NCBI RefSeq assembly: GCF_033958435.1
Contig: NC_134137.1
Coordinates: 224,915,501 to 224,979,500 of the forward strand
Source of the DNA: Carettochelys insculpta
Lineage: Eukaryota > Chordata > Testudines > Carettochelyidae
Length of the DNA stretch: 64,000 nt
Direction of reading: 5' to 3'
Shown here: positions 12,110 through 24,820 of the stretch, in pieces
Layout: every line of letters begins with the position of its first letter
Numbering within the stretch: the stretch's first letter is position 1
Notes under the pieces: generated by a model
The model's input: only the letters and a program-made list of their open reading frames with translations
Told to the model about the DNA's origin: nothing
Databases searched by the model: none
Made by a program: the position numbers and the translations under genes

Positions 12110-13395
12110 GAACACTCTAATACGCTTTCCATTCTCCTGTCCTATCACCATACATACAATCAGCTCTCATTATCTGTTTATTCCTCAAATACAGAACAAA
12201 TAGTTACTCAACACTTCTGCTTTTTCTGCATCATTCATCATTCTACCATTTTCATATAATAATGAAGCCATGCCATCATCAGGTTTCTTTTTCGTTACTA
12301 ATATAGTTCAATAACTCTTCTTATAGTCATTGGGGATGACCATAGATTTCTCCTTATGTTCCTTTACTTCATTTATAAAATGCTTATAATCTGATTTATA
12401 ACCAATACTATCAACTTCCCCTTTCCTTACATGCGACTTTTAAAGTTATCCCTTCCCTACTAAACTAGGCTGTTTGTTTTTTTTAAAAAAATGTATCACT
12501 GCACCCCTTCCCTCATCTTGATTTCTGCATTGTTGATTTTGGGGCATCCAGTAAGGTTCGCTTATGAGAGTCTCATTTATTATTCACGTTTTTGTGATTA
12601 GATTAATCTTCCCAGCTGATCTGGTTCATAACTGTTTTCAGCAGTGTGAAATTAGCTCTGTTAAAGCACCAAGTGTATATAGTGCTGATCTGGACTTTAT
12701 TCACTTGTACCAGTTACCATTAATTTTTAGTTCGGTGATCATTACCTCTTTTTCTGTTAGCACAAGTTCTAATAAAGAATTCCCCTGTGTTGGCAGCAAC
12801 ACTCCATGAATAAGGAAACGGTCATCTGTAGTGCTCAGAAATTCCAAGGCTGTTTTAGGACTGACAACATAAAACCTCTTTCATATTCAAGCCCCTCTGA
12901 TCACACAAATCTTTTTCCCCCCTACTCATTATAGATCGGTGCATAAGGAGGTGATCTAATGGTCTCTAGAAGACACCAGCTGAGACTGTTAGGACTTTGA
13001 GCCATAAGCATTCAAGATCATTTTCTTCTGAACTACCAGTGACTTGGAAATAAGTAATGTCATTTTTTGACAGAGTGCCTCTCTCCTTTTGCCAACTCAA
13101 TCCTTCCTAAGTTAAAACCATTGGATTTTAACATTTTGATTGCAAGACTCATCCTACTAGTTTTCAACAATACCAACTAGATCAAATTTGTGCTCATAAA
13201 TGAGCAGTTCCAATTCCCTCGTTAGCCAGGCTCTAGTGTTGATGTATAGGTAATTTGAGAATTTCTTCTCATGTCCTTTGGTTCCTGATTAATTTTGTTC
13301 TCAGCACCTCATTTCTGTGCCGTCTGTTCGTATCTTCCCTCTTAACGCTCTCCTTTTGCTGTTAGTTTAACACCATCCTGATTATTCTCAAGGAC
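12110..13395 (-). mobile_element. CR1 LINE fragment, 5' ORF2 (endonuclease) region, antisense
   Basis: I recognise, in order, words typical of antisense CR1 ORF2 in reptiles: 'ttctaccattttcat', 'gaccatagatttctcctta', 'actatcaacttcccc', 'gggcatccagtaaggt', 'ttaaagcaccaagt', 'ctgatctggacttt' and 'ctgttcgtatcttccctc'. No long frame survives; the piece carries many stops and internal deletions relative to the remembered consensus. It represents the endonuclease-proximal part, whereas the 33190-34090 copy represents the reverse-transcriptase end. It is a dead insertion. Boundaries are approximate. Confidence 0.7.
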
Positions 13396-13639
13396 AGGCT
13401 GGCTAAAGTTCCCCTGCAGAGAGGGAAGCCATCCAAATGGTGAAGGTGGGGGTGGACTGAGGCTTCTGTCCAGAGGTTTGCCAATGGATCCACCAGCTGG
13501 GTGGAAGGCCAGGGCATTTAGGAAAGGATTCAGAAGCTAGTTCAGGGCACTGTTTTGTAGGTATACAAAAAGGCCACTGACTAAAGATCCTCTCCCAGGC
13601 ACCTACACCCCTGCCTGACCAGGTAGCTGAGAAGAGACT
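13396..13639. other. Unique noncoding DNA
   Basis: Short interval between the CR1 piece and the SINE; nothing recognised. Confidence 0.4.
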
Positions 13640-13832
13640 TATAGACCTGGAAGGGACCCTGAGTGGTTACTGAGTCCAGTCCCCTGACCTCGCAGCAGGA
13701 CCTACCACCATCCCTGGCAGCTATTTTTCTTTTTTAAAAATCCAACTTGTCCCAGACCCTTGAAAGGGCCCCTCAAGGACTGAACTCACAACTCTGAGTT
13801 CACAAGGCCAAAGCTCTAACCTCAGAGTTATT
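13640..13832 (-). mobile_element. tRNA-derived turtle-type SINE, antisense
   Basis: Read on the minus strand it has the same landmarks as the full copy at 48244: a degraded tRNA-like head, 'tgagttcagtccttgagg', then the tail 'gactggactcagtaacc' and 'gtcccttccaggtc'. On the plus strand these appear as 'gacctggaagggaccct', 'gtccagtcccctgacc' and 'ctcaaggactgaactcac'. The poly-A-like interruption at about 13725-13740 is an insertion. The family resembles Cry I type SINEs of cryptodiran turtles, whose tail is shared with CR1. Confidence 0.75.
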
Positions 13833-15089
13833 TTCTCTCTGGTATGACCCTGAAAGCCAGTGAGGGTGCTTCCTCACCGTAATTGTAGTCTAACTTCCTT
13901 CATGCCCCTCTTTTTGGCTGGCAACTGGCTGGTCTGTCCCCAGGCCCATTTCCTCCCCACCTACCCTTTCTCCCTCTGCTACTTAGCAATCCCTGCTGCT
14001 GCAGGTGTTCCACAAGAGGTAGGGTAGGTGATTGGCAGCTAGCATATGCTTAGTCAACCCTCAAGCTGAGCCAGTTGCCTCTCCATCCATCAAACACAAA
14101 AACAGATTCAGAAGGAATGATAAACATATTGCAATGTGCGGGCCACTGAGTAGGCCTCTCAACCTCCCCCATCTGCAAGGTTGGACTGGGATGAACTGCT
14201 TGAACACAGCAAGGAAATTAGCCACTTGGCAGGAGGAGATTGTGCTGCTGGTAGGAACAGTTGAGGGAATAGGCTATTATTTAACTCTTTTCCCACCCTT
14301 TGCACCTTTTCATGGTGTGAGAGAAAGAGGGCAGCACAGGGAAAGGAAATGTGGAGCAGTAGACTCTGCTCAAAGCAGCATTCATTCTGTTGGAACTGAG
14401 TAGCCACCAAGAGGAACTCTATTCAGACAGGAAATAGAGAGACTGGTTTCCCAGCAGAAACAACGGTCTGATGGATGAACCTTCCTCCTGGGCTCCAGGA
14501 GGGGGAGTGAGTGGGAAGGAAGCATCACACAGACAAAAATTATCAGAGGACATAGGTGCTGACTTTGTGGAACCAGGGCTCTGTCTTGGGGCAATCATCA
14601 AGGTCGGGGTGGGCAGCTAATCTGAGGCATCTCCCAATCTTCTGATCCTGGGATGAACTGGGGGAAGGCAGAAAGCAGTGAGTGGTCTCAGGAGGAAGAT
14701 GTGGAGTGAAGGCAGGCTCTCAGGGGACAGGGGGAACAGAGGTGGTAAGAGGCAGAGGTGATGATGGGGCCTTGGGAAGAGGTGGAGTCAGGACAGAGCA
14801 ACTTTCACCACCACCACCACCGGAAAAGTAAAAGTCAGTGCATTTGCCAGGAAAAATCCTACAACAGCAGCAGCAGCATGCTATTCTGCACCTTGATGTT
14901 GCTTCTTTTGCCCTCGACTTTTATCAGAGTCACACGCTACCATTACAACTGGCACATTTATTGGCAATCACAGGGGCATTAGACAGAGAGGTACTTTATA
15001 CATGAGCATTTGCACTTAAAGAGACATAACTCAGAGTGCTTTCAAGAAGTGGAGCAAACCTCATTAGCTACAGCTGGAGACAGTAAGGC
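13833..15089. other. Unique noncoding DNA with short trinucleotide runs
   Basis: No gene recognised. It contains a (CAC)n-like run at about 14803-14820 and a CAG run at about 14863-14876. Confidence 0.5.
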
Positions 15090-15180
15090 ACTCAGATCTT
15101 CCATAACTTGTCTAAGGGCGCATTGCATGTCAGTGGTGGAATCAGGAATCAAACACCAATGAGCACCCAGAACCTAGCTA
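15090..15180 (-). repeat. MIR SINE fragment, antisense
   Basis: 'taacttgtctaaggg', 'catgtcagtggtggaatc' and 'gaatcaaacacc' follow the antisense MIR pattern (acttgcccaaggt...agtcagtggcagag...gaacccag). A further weak antisense MIR-like stretch lies at about 15885-16005 (cctgttttacaggtggg). Confidence 0.6.
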
Positions 15181-16235
15181 CTGGAAGGAACAACATGCAA
15201 GCAAAGGGCCCAGGGATGGTCAGTGGCCACACCTCCTCTCCAGAATAAAACAGGAGCAATTGCATTAATGTGTCTGGTGTTTCACTTCTAAATGTAGAAC
15301 CATGCAAGGAGTCTTCTCTCTAAAGATGGCCCTTCCTGCTCATACAGGGGCTGTGCACAAGGAAGCTGGTTTTTGCTGTTACATCATCAAACTTGCTATC
15401 CACACCCCAAGAGTCTGTCAGTCTTTGGTCTGGCCAGCCTGGCACCATTGGTTGCAGGGATAACCGGACAAGAAAGGCTAAGCCCCCCATTACAGCTGCT
15501 GCTGTCCAGGCTAGGGTGGCCCATTGCCCCTTCACTGAGGCCTCTACCACTGCCTGGGGAGACCCTACTCTCCTCCATGTCACCCCATCCCTCACACTCC
15601 CAGATGGGACCTGACAAGGTGGGGCACAGCAGGATGGAGTCTCACATGGGAAGCAAGGAGAGGGACATGGCAAGGGGAGGTACCGCTGGTGGGGGAGTGA
15701 GGAGAAATGCAGCAGGCAAGTAGAAGAAGAAAGGAGTGATGTGGCAAGGGGGAGTGGGGCTAAAGAGGCAGCGGGATGACGCTTCCCCCAAGGGAAGCAT
15801 CATCCACCGCTTATGTCCAGCATCTCTCACTTGTTTACATCTGTTCATGGGAATTTAGTACAACAGCAACATTCACCCATGGGTTTTTAAGCACTTTCCC
15901 AATATACATTAAACAAAGCCCCCAGCAACCTTTGGAGATAAGAACATAAACACTATCATCAGGCCTGTTTTACAGGTGGGGGCTGAGGAGGGAAGGCCTG
16001 CAATAATGTAGACCTTTCCTAGGTGAAAATCTGAAGTCACTGGGGGTTTTGCCTGGGTAAGACCAACCATCCTGAACTGGACTTACAGGCTTGATCGACA
16101 GTTGACTGAAGTAAATGGAAATACTGCCATGCTATTTGCCTCGATCACTAATCTGTGAAAACTGAAACCACAGGACAATTTTGCTCTTTCTGTTAATAAG
16201 TCAGGCAGACACACTTACCCTGGAAACCAAAACCA
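15181..16235. other. Unique noncoding DNA
   Basis: Overlapping frames at 15320-15723 on both strands have no recognisable domain. Apart from the weak MIR-like trace near 15885-16005, I see nothing. Confidence 0.45.
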
Positions 16236-16510
16236 CACCACAACAAATTTTCAGTAAAAAAAAATATCAGCTTTTGAACAAATGATGATTTTTTGTTTTG
16301 TGATTTTCATAGGAAAAAAAAGCACATAACTGAGGAAAAAGTAATTACATATCTGAAAAAAAAAATTGCCCCAAAGATTCCCATTTGTCAAAAACACCAT
16401 TTTTCATTGAAAAAAAGTCTTCCATAAGAAAATAGTCAGCTATACAGTCATAATAAAAACTTCACTTTGTCACAACTTTCAACTGACAAATTGTTTGGCC
16501 AGGTATAATA
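16236..16510. repeat. A-rich degenerate repeat (AAAATTTTC-type)
   Basis: Six or more A-runs of 6-10 alternate with ttttg/caaaa words over about 270 bp. Similar texture occurs at 41215-41315 and 48440-48660. It may be a dispersed reptile repeat, but I cannot name it. Confidence 0.4.
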
Positions 16511-19159
16511 TTTTCCAAACCCTTTGCGCCTGTTTTTTGCGGTGTACTAAAGCTGTAACAAGTTTGTTTAATAGTAATCTGCAATTTATCTAACTCCAGC
16601 ACTGGCCTGTGAACATTTCTCTCTTAGCCCTTGGGGGAATTTTGCTTTGCTCCAAATGGTTCCATGCTGTTATATAGGATTGCTTTGACAAACCTCTAAC
16701 ACTGTAGTCACTTGATTTCTCTCTTGACCTTCATGCGCACCTACCCACCCACACTTGGATTTCTAAGCTCATTCTTTTTAAAATACGTAGTTCTGTCAGA
16801 AGGGTGACGATTCAGCCAACATTTCACTCCCCCTGAGAGCAGCTGGAACAGTTCTCACCCTAAATAATGCAAAATTACAGCAGTAGACATTCTGGCCCTG
16901 TGAGATTTTTAACACCTTAAACACAAATTGAAAATCTTGACCATTGCTCCAAGGTACACAGCTGCTGCGAGGGTTTAAATGGTAGTAACACTGCACCAGT
17001 CCATAATGCAAAAGTTAATTGTGTTTGAATACCACAGAGACAGCTGGCACAGTGCTGACCAGGACTTAGCAGCCACTGTAGACCAATGCAAAACATGTTT
17101 GGTATGTCTGCCAACAGCAATTAAAGCAGGGATTTTGAAAGGCCCAGCCTTATACAATCAACACATCTATCATTACAGGCAGATGGATGCAGGATAAACC
17201 CCATACAAGTACTAAGATAAAGAGATTTCTTTTTATGTAGGTATTGATACGACACCCATCATCAACGGTACAATCTGTAGGCATCGCACAGAGGAGAAGG
17301 GAAGAGACAGTGAGTCATCTGCTCATTTTCCTGAAAGAGCTGGATACTCAGCATAGAACAACAAAACTTAGTGAAGCTAGTGAGGAATATTTCCCTAATC
17401 CTATCTCAAACCCTGGCTCTGACACACTCAGATCCCCTATTTTGTCCACTAGCCATCATGACAGGGTTCACTCACCACAGGTGGCCTCTCCTTGTGATGT
17501 CTAGGCTCAGCTCTCAGCCAGTCAGTATTTTCTTCCACTGATTACTCAGGCTGCAGCCTCCCTCTCTCTCTCTCTCTCTCGTCACAATTTAGGATAGTGT
17601 CTTATGCTGGCTCTGCACTCCAGCCAGGTCACTGTACAGTCCTTCTCTTACTGGTAACAGTCTCTGCAGCCAAGCTGCCCAGGTGGCATCTCTAATGTTC
17701 CTGCACCACTTCCCTGGGGTACACAAGCAGGAGAATACAGGCCCTGCTCTCTGTAAGGAGTTCTAGCTCAGGGACCCTGTAACAAGCACACAAGGTCTGT
17801 ACAGTTCTAGACCTTAGTGCATTTTCCCTGGGCTTTTTTCTGCATAGCTCTCTTAGGGTTCCCCCTGTTAGGGCTAGAATGAGAGTATTTATTTTCCTTC
17901 TTGGACTTTTTCCTCTCAGCCTAATCAGTCCCCTCCCAGAGCATGACTACAGACACACCTTTCCAGAGCATTCTTCTGAATTTATAATCTCCCCTGAGCC
18001 TGCCCAGCTGTGCTTCTTGTTCACTTAGGCCTGGCTTTCCCTCCAAGTGCAGCCAGGTACTCTAACTGGCCCTTCAGGCCCACATTAACCCCTTCAGGTC
18101 CTGTGTGATGTACACATTCCATTGCAGCCACAAAGGAGACACCCTGTGGGTGTTCCTTCAGCTCTCTGGCAAGAACAAGCAGCAGGTCCCTCACCACTAA
18201 ATGAAATCTGACCATTAATAAGTGATTGAATTAAATAAGGGGAAGAACTAAAAGCAGCTATGGTGGCAGCCTCCTCCTATCACAGGCTTCAGCACAAGGT
18301 GGCCCAGGTGCTGATCCCTATTAACAGGTGATACTAGTGAAGTCACAGTTAATTTGGATTGACAGTTGCATGATAGCACCCACATGTTGAGATTCTTATC
18401 TAAAGGGAAATGTAATTATATAAACCAAGAAGAATAGACAATTTAATGTGCTCCCTGAGAGAAAGATGAGGTGCAACAGCAGGGTACTTTCATCCTGTGC
18501 ATAGGTTGTCTAGTTTCTGTCTCTATCACTTCTAATTTCTCCTCAGCAGTACTCCTAATGTGTCCTGGTTTGATAAATGAGGTAATTATGATATAGTCAA
18601 TAGCCCTGCAACTTGATGGTTTGATCTTCCCCCTCCCCGGCCCCAAGCAACCAAGGGGCCAAATTATGAGCAGACTTACACCTAGTACAAAGCTTGTTAG
18701 CTTCATTTAGTTTCCACACAACACAAGCAAGCACAGACTTTGGCCTACTGTTTGCGAAACAGATATAGCACTTTGCTATGGTCTGCTTCTAGTGTGAATG
18801 CAAGGCGTGAGCTCAGCTCAGCTCTGATGTCCACTCTAGCACCATTTCTTAGCTCCTCTGTGAAATACAAATGTCTTTTTGCTAAATTTCTTCCTCTCCC
18901 CATTTCTGCTTCTTCTGTCACTGCAGCACACTGATGCTGAAAGGCAGCTTCCGGGGGAGGAACAGACTTGTGGAGAAGGTCCTCAAACTGATTGTTAGAA
19001 TGCTGAATAATACAGAAGGCATAATGGGAACCTGCTTATGCCCTTCTCAACTAGGCCAATACATGAACAACAGTTATTCATTTCTTTGTGACAATGAGTG
19101 ATGAGTGGGGATAGGTAACAGAGAGCTGTAGACTAAATGTTCAAAAGGTATTTGCAAAT
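16511..19159. other. Unique noncoding DNA with one (TC)n microsatellite
   Basis: A clean (TC)n run of about 11 units lies at 17559-17580. No gene or repeat family recognised elsewhere. Confidence 0.5.
17559..17580. repeat. (TC)n microsatellite
   Basis: Uninterrupted TC dinucleotides in unique flanking sequence. Confidence 0.9.
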
Positions 19160-19372
19160 GTAGATAGAGGTGATTTACTAGGACCCAGGACTTGCTTTAT
19201 AAAGATTTTTAGCCACATAAAGAAGTGTCTAGGCCTAGAACCTCAAAGGCATCTAATGCACACTGAAACCAGGCACCTAAATACTTTTGAGGATTGACAG
19301 TCTTGTTACTTTGGAAAATCCCAGTAGGCCTACCTGCATTCTGAGGCACCTAAATGCACTTGAAGCCTGACC
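19160..19372. repeat. Dispersed repeat with 'gcacctaaat' words
   Basis: Contains 'ggcacctaaatac', 'ttttgaggattg' and 'aggcacctaaatgc'. Related words recur at about 21060-21110 ('ggtacctaaatg', 'tttttaaaagcact'). I recall such sequence as common in reptile and bird genomes but cannot assign a class. Confidence 0.4.
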
Positions 19373-20820
19373 ACCAGTGCATAACAACACACGCAGCCCC
19401 ATAAATAGGAACTGTTCACACAATCCCAGGCCACAGTCCTGGCACAGATGCAGTCACATGCAACAGGATAACAGCTCACAGTCACAGTCTTGGCCATTGT
19501 GCATAACCCTGGAACAGAGACAACTACCTAAGTAAACAAGGATGTAACGACAAGCTTTGCTCCCAATGCTGCACTTATCGCTGCTTGTAACAGTTACTTT
19601 CTTTAACCGTGATGAGAGAAAATGATTTCAAACCTTTTCCAGCCTCTGCAATTAATTTTCCTAGCACTGATCTCTTATGTCAAGCCTTCTTGATTAAAGT
19701 AGGCTGGCAAAGACAAAAAGAATGAATATGCCCTAAAGATTCCCTAATTTTCTCTCGTTAATGTCTCCTTCCTCCACAGACAGTCCTCAGGAGAGTGTGG
19801 GTGCAATCAAAGCCCCCAGTGAATTTATCACACCATTTCCCCCTTGTCAATGGCATTTACACAATCATGGAATACAAACACCACATGACTATGATTGACA
19901 ATCCCACCATGGCAAAAACAAATTGCACATAAGCAGCAAACACAATTAGAAAACTACCAAAAAGTTGCTCTTTGTTTATGAACAGAAAAAAAAAAGCTAT
20001 ATATCAGTCCACTGCAGAAAGTTCAGCCATTTCTAATGCAGTAGGAAAACAAAAGGGTCATTATATATCAACATAAAAATTCTGAAATTGTTCCCACAAA
20101 TTTCAGGGTTCCATTTTCCAATAGTTGTCTTGGATGAAATCAATAATCCAGTTTCTGGAGGCTGCAGTACCTCTGGCAATCAGTATCAGGCCTCCGCAGC
20201 CGCCCCATGCTCAGCTGTGAGATCTCCCTTCATGGATTTCAATCAGAGTGAAATTGAGTGACTTCAATAATTTCATGCCGGGTTACAGGAGGGAGGTGAG
20301 GAAGGGTAAGTTCCCAACCATCTAATAGGTCTCTAACAGCTTGATAATTGGCCCATCCTGTGGGTGATTAAGGATGAAAATAACTAATTTCTGCTCATCT
20401 TGCAGATTAATCAGATCACCTAACCCCCATGGATTGCTCTACTGCTTAAAGGGACAGTCTGGCTCTTTCTGCCTATCATCAAAGGGCTGTGTGATCAGTC
20501 AGTTTAGACCGTTATAAAATACTGTTTCTTGTTGTACTGGAATGACTGGACTGGTGTGCTGCCACCCCTCCTGTTTTTTTTTTTTTTCTAATAGCCTCTT
20601 TGCTGATGAATTCTGGTGTGGTGGTCCAGGTACCATATGAGCAGCAGGTCAGCTTTGCCCCTTGCACCACTCCAGGCCTTGTCTTTTCATGAGATTCCCA
20701 GCTAGCTGCTCCTCTAAATGCTTCTTTGGCAGAGCTATCTGGTTAGTCTGCTGATGAAGTTTTGCCCTTCATCTAGCAGGGGCCTCCTGTGGGGCTCTGA
20801 TGAGACCAGACACCCTACGG
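19373..20820. other. Unique DNA, candidate conserved noncoding block
   Basis: From about 19600 to 20440 the sequence is non-repetitive and dense in TAAT/ATTA-type words (tgcaattaattttc, caataatttcat, cagattaatcagatc), with few CpGs and no frame worth calling. This texture is typical of developmental enhancers, but conservation cannot be judged here. A 14-base poly-T lies at 20574-20587. Confidence 0.3.
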
Positions 20821-20945
20821 GGACTCATAGATGTGTAGGACTGGAAGGGACCTCAAGAGGTCATGTTGTCCAATCTCCTGCACTCAGGGAAGGACGTGCC
20901 TAGTACAGTGGCAAATACTTTGTCTCCACACAGCTGAACTCAACC
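20821..20945 (-). mobile_element. CR1 LINE 3'-end fragment, antisense
   Basis: 'actcatagatgtgtagga', 'ctggaagggacctcaaga', 'ggtcatgttgtccaatc' and 'ctcctgcactcaggg' match the antisense 3' end of reptile CR1. Only about 100-125 bp remain before similarity fades. Confidence 0.7.
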
Positions 20946-21849
20946 TTCCCTTGGCTGAGCTGGTGGCTACATCTTCTTCTCACAGGCACAACCGGAGCAC
21001 TGATGTAACTCTTTTGAGATGCCAGCCAAGATTTTCCAACATAGACCCCTGAAGTCAGGCTCCTAGGTCCACATTTAGGTACCTAAATGAATGGCCTGAT
21101 TTTTAAAAGCACTCAGCTCTTGCTCGATCTCAGTGACTGACATCATATTCAGGGCGTGTCCAAGGAGGGGCAGATTAGAATCTTGGTGGTACTGTGAAGA
21201 CTGTGCTAGAATGACTGATCCATGCTCTCAAAGTACAAGTTAGATTCTTCAGGTGAGCTGGTTACTGCAGGCTGTTGGTGCCCCCTCACCTCAATAGATC
21301 AGGTGGCAGACCTTATGGAACAACAAAAGCCTTCAGGAAATTACAGTTTTCCTCAGCAAGTGTTCAGGGCTTTGTCTGAAATCATACAGATCCTGTTTGG
21401 TAAGCGTGTACTGCCCTGCCCTGGCTGCCCCAGCAAATTCACCCTGTGGAGACCTCAGAAATGGGCTCAGGGCAGACCTGTCTCCAGAAGCGAATGGCAT
21501 GGTTTGCTTCATGTTGTACTCAAGTACAAACTAAACCCTTCCCTAGGGAGAGAAAGTACTCTATGACACAAACAGGAGTATCTATCTGAGAAGTGGGTGG
21601 TGGAACTGCTGCAATATTACTACCTTGCCAGCATCCTTTCTACTGATCGTACACTTCCTAAAAATCTGCAGGCACTGTAATGCACTGCATACAGAAAACC
21701 TGCTAGAGGTTGGGTTGCTTTTTTTTGCATGGTTGCTGTTCTCTGGGCTGGAGACAACTGGGGTCGTTTAAGTGGCAGAGGACTAGCGACATGAAGACTG
21801 TAAGTGAGATAGAGAATACTTAGAAGCTGTATGGTAGCCCCCAGAGCCT
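20946..21849. other. Unique noncoding DNA with one repeat trace
   Basis: A trace of the 'acctaaat' repeat lies at about 21060-21110. Nothing else is recognised, and the frames at 21222-21566 have no identifiable domain. Confidence 0.4.
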
Positions 21850-22595
21850 TCCTGTCCATCGATGAGGTGGGGGCCCATGCCACCTGTCTCAGCCATCCAA
21901 TGGAAAGGAGGAGGTGAGGATTACCTGGGGCAGGGCAAGGTGGCAGTGGTGAGCAGTGGCAGCAGTACGGAGTGGCCTCACCCTGGTCCACCTCACCCGC
22001 CCCTCCTGCTCTCAGCATGCAGCACTGGCAGCAGCCTGTTTCACTCAGGTCCACTGCATTCTCCCAGGCTGTTGACCCCCACTTCTCACAGCAGGCCAGG
22101 AGGGAGCAGCGTGGCACAGCAGAGCAGGCTGCCGCTGGCTCTGCATGATGAGTGTGGAGGTGGGAGGGCTGACGGAAGGCAGCATCAGTAGGGGGCTCAC
22201 CTGTCACCCTACCCCAGGTGAGTCCCAGCCTGGTTGGTGGGGGAGGGGGAAGTGGATATGGAGAGAGCAGAGCAGGGGAGAGGCAGGGCCTACAGTGGAC
22301 GGGGCAGGGGGCATTGGCAAGGTCCCACACCTGGGGCATATGGGATGGGTTGCCCCGGGCCCTGGTCCCCACCTTCCTTGGGACGGCACTGGCTGTCTCT
22401 TTTCACTGGAGCTGTCAGCCAATATCTGGGGAAAGAGTTGTCGTCAGGGTTTATGGGCCCTATGCAGTGCTACTAGATTGGCAGCCAGCGGGAGTTGTGG
22501 GGGGACCGTGATTTTTGAGAGATGGGATTTTATAATCTTCAGCAACACACTAATGAAATAATTTTTAAGCAAGTTTTAAACTAGGGTCCTGTCAG
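21850..22595. repeat. GC-rich dispersed repeat, unclassified
   Basis: GC-rich sequence carrying long frames on both strands (for example 22372-21620 minus, 250 codons), none with a recognisable domain. It ends in 'aagcaagttttaaactaggg' (22567-22586), which closely matches 60048-60067 ('aagcaagttttaaactatgg'). In both places the word follows G-rich sequence. That shared arrangement suggests a common mobile or satellite origin rather than a gene. Confidence 0.35.
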
Positions 22596-23743
22596 CTTAA
22601 CACAGTAAATTCAGAAACTGGCAGGGGGTGGCAAATTCTTCATTCCCACTCGAATGACTCTTTCCCGGGTTCTGCTAAGAGGCCTGACAGGCTTTTTCAT
22701 GTTTAAGTGAAATAGCTGCTCTCCTGAGAGAGCCAAGCCACAGAACAGGGATAGGAAGAAATAGATGGGTGGCCATTAAGACCCAGGGGTGCCCCAAATC
22801 TTCAGATGCTGTACGCAGCTGTGTATTCTATGTCGGGGTGAGGACAGCTCTGTCTGGGGCCTTGCAGGGACTGCTTTCTTAAGAAGAAGAAATTATGCAG
22901 TTATTTCTATGGCTTCCAGGTATCTTTACACAAAGGGGCATTTAATTACTCTTTCAATTTAGCCCACCCCTCTGCTTTCAGAGGGGCTCTGTCTAGAGAT
23001 CAAACACCCACATGATGGCAGCCATTAACACCTTGCCGCAGAAGTGTGCTGTGGTGTTTGCACCTAGCAGACCGACCGACAGCACAGAAGACACTTTGCC
23101 ACTGCCAGTCAGAATGCTAGAAATGGCTCTGATTTAGATATTAATTATTCCTATTATTATCTCACTTGTTCTCTTGCTCTCTTTGTTTTGGTGGTGTTTG
23201 ATTGCTCAGATGATAGCTGCAAACAGGCGGGTAGGAGTTGCCTGATTTTCCAAACTATATCTAGTCCTGAATTTAATTTTAGATACTTTGCCACCGGTTT
23301 AGGCGATAGTGCCATAACAAGCCATCATCCTGTGCCAAGCATGCTGATCATGCCCCGTGACTGGCTCTGTCCGCAGGATGATTCTGTCTGGCCCTGATGT
23401 GCAAACAGAATGGTGTCCTCTCCACAGGGTGGCCTTACATGCACCATACATGCATCGCGCAGAGAAAGCCATTTTGCCTGCAAGTTATAATGCATGCCAG
23501 ACTATATATGCCACAGCATGCCACTGCTGTGGTGGGAAACCACTGTGCATGCCCCTGAGAATCAGCAGGGTAAATCCGAGCTTAACAAAACAGGCCACGT
23601 CAGATCTGTGACCCAGGAAAAACAAGCCAGTAAGAGTTACTTTTATCCTGCAGTGGGACAACATGGAACTGTGACAAATCAGATGCCGCTGCTTTTGCAC
23701 AGTTCTAACTCAGGAGTTGAAGTAACTTACGTTTCCTCCGGTA
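22596..23743. other. Unique DNA, candidate conserved noncoding block
   Basis: About 22880-23340 is non-repetitive and includes 'catttaattactctttc' and 'agatattaattattcc', typical of AT-rich regulatory DNA. No exon or repeat is recognised. Confidence 0.3.
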
Positions 23744-24386
23744 CACGTTGCACCTCTGAAAACCAGCCCTCTGGTCTGGCAACATCAGCTGTCCAGCAGG
23801 AGCATGGAGGATCCTTGACCAGAGAAGCCTGGGAGTGTAAGGGCAGAAGGCCAGCCACAACCAGATGGGCAGCCCACCCGTCAGCAGCGCGGCACTGGGG
23901 CCAGAGCCAGAGCCAGAGTCCTGGGGCAGTGTGGGTCCAGACCGGCAATCGCACAGCAGAGTGGGGCTGGGGCTGGAGCCATGGGGCAGCCTGTGGCCAG
24001 AACTCCCCAGTGGCACACAGCCTGGGCCAAAGCCCCACAACAACCTCGCAGCAGACCGGGGGTGAGGCGGGAGCCTGAGGCAGCCCCCTGGCTACAAACG
24101 GTTAGGACCGGAACCCCCCCATAAGTGTGGGCCTGTGGCTGAAGCCCTGCATCGGTGCAGGACCAGGGCACAGCTGGAGCCCCTGGGCAGGAAGCCAGAG
24201 TCTGAGCTACCCAGGACACCAACAGCAGCTAGGCAAGGAGCCCAGCGGAGGGGGAGTGAAGGCAATGTAAGGTGCCTGTAAGCAGGCACTTAGGGGCCCA
24301 TGGCAGGGGACGTCCCAGGTCTGGCAAATTCTCTCATGTGGGCTTTATCAGGTCCTGACAGAGCCGGCCCAGGGAGGTGAAACCTG
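23744..24386. mobile_element. Longer inverted member of the CAGGTTGAAC TIR family
   Basis: The right part reads 'ctggcaaattctctcat', 'tatcaggtcctgac' and 'ggaggtgaaacctg', the reverse complement of the left-end landmarks of the copies at 829 and 26577. The left part, 'cacgttgcacctctg' then 'tctggtctggcaac', matches their right end inverted. This implies a 643-bp copy in the opposite orientation. Its GC-rich interior (ccagagccagagcc, ggggctggggctgg) is absent from the two 320-bp copies, so it is either a longer ancestor-like member or has captured a minisatellite. No transposase is visible. Confidence 0.5.
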
Positions 24387-24820
24387 TACTGCCACATTGT
24401 AACTTCTCCCTGACGGGGCCGGGGAGGCTTAGGACAGAGGGTTTGGCAGAGGGGTTGTGATACAGCAGTAGCTGTCAGAAATGTAAGTGTGGGATGCGAT
24501 GGAGGGGGCTCAGGAAGAGGGGTCTGGGGTGTCTGCAGGAGTCAGGGCAGGGGGCTGAGTGTGTGTAAGGAAGAAGGTACAGGAGTCAGGGCAGGTGGGG
24601 AAGTGGGGAGGCTCAGGGCAGGGGAGCTAGGGTGCATGGGGCTGCAGGTGTCAGAACAAAGACTTGAGGGATTGGGGGTGTGGGGAGCTTCATAGCGGGG
24701 GATAGGGTGTGGGGGGGTGTGCAGGACTCAGGGCCGTGGCTGGTGTGTAGTGGGGCTTATGGTATGGAGCTGGGGATGTGTGTAGGGGGAGCATATGGCC
24801 AGGGCTAGGGATGGATTACC
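24387..24820. repeat. G-rich degenerate minisatellite
   Basis: 'gcaggagtcagggcagg' recurs with variation at about 24535, 24580 and 24610, along with many ggggtgtg words. Unit length is irregular. It resembles 59425-59900 and the antisense C-rich tract at 10388-10935. Confidence 0.5.

Noticed and set aside
21620..22372. 250-codon minus-strand open frame
   Set aside because: GC-rich region with equally long frames on the other strand, no recognisable domain or splice context; likely chance.
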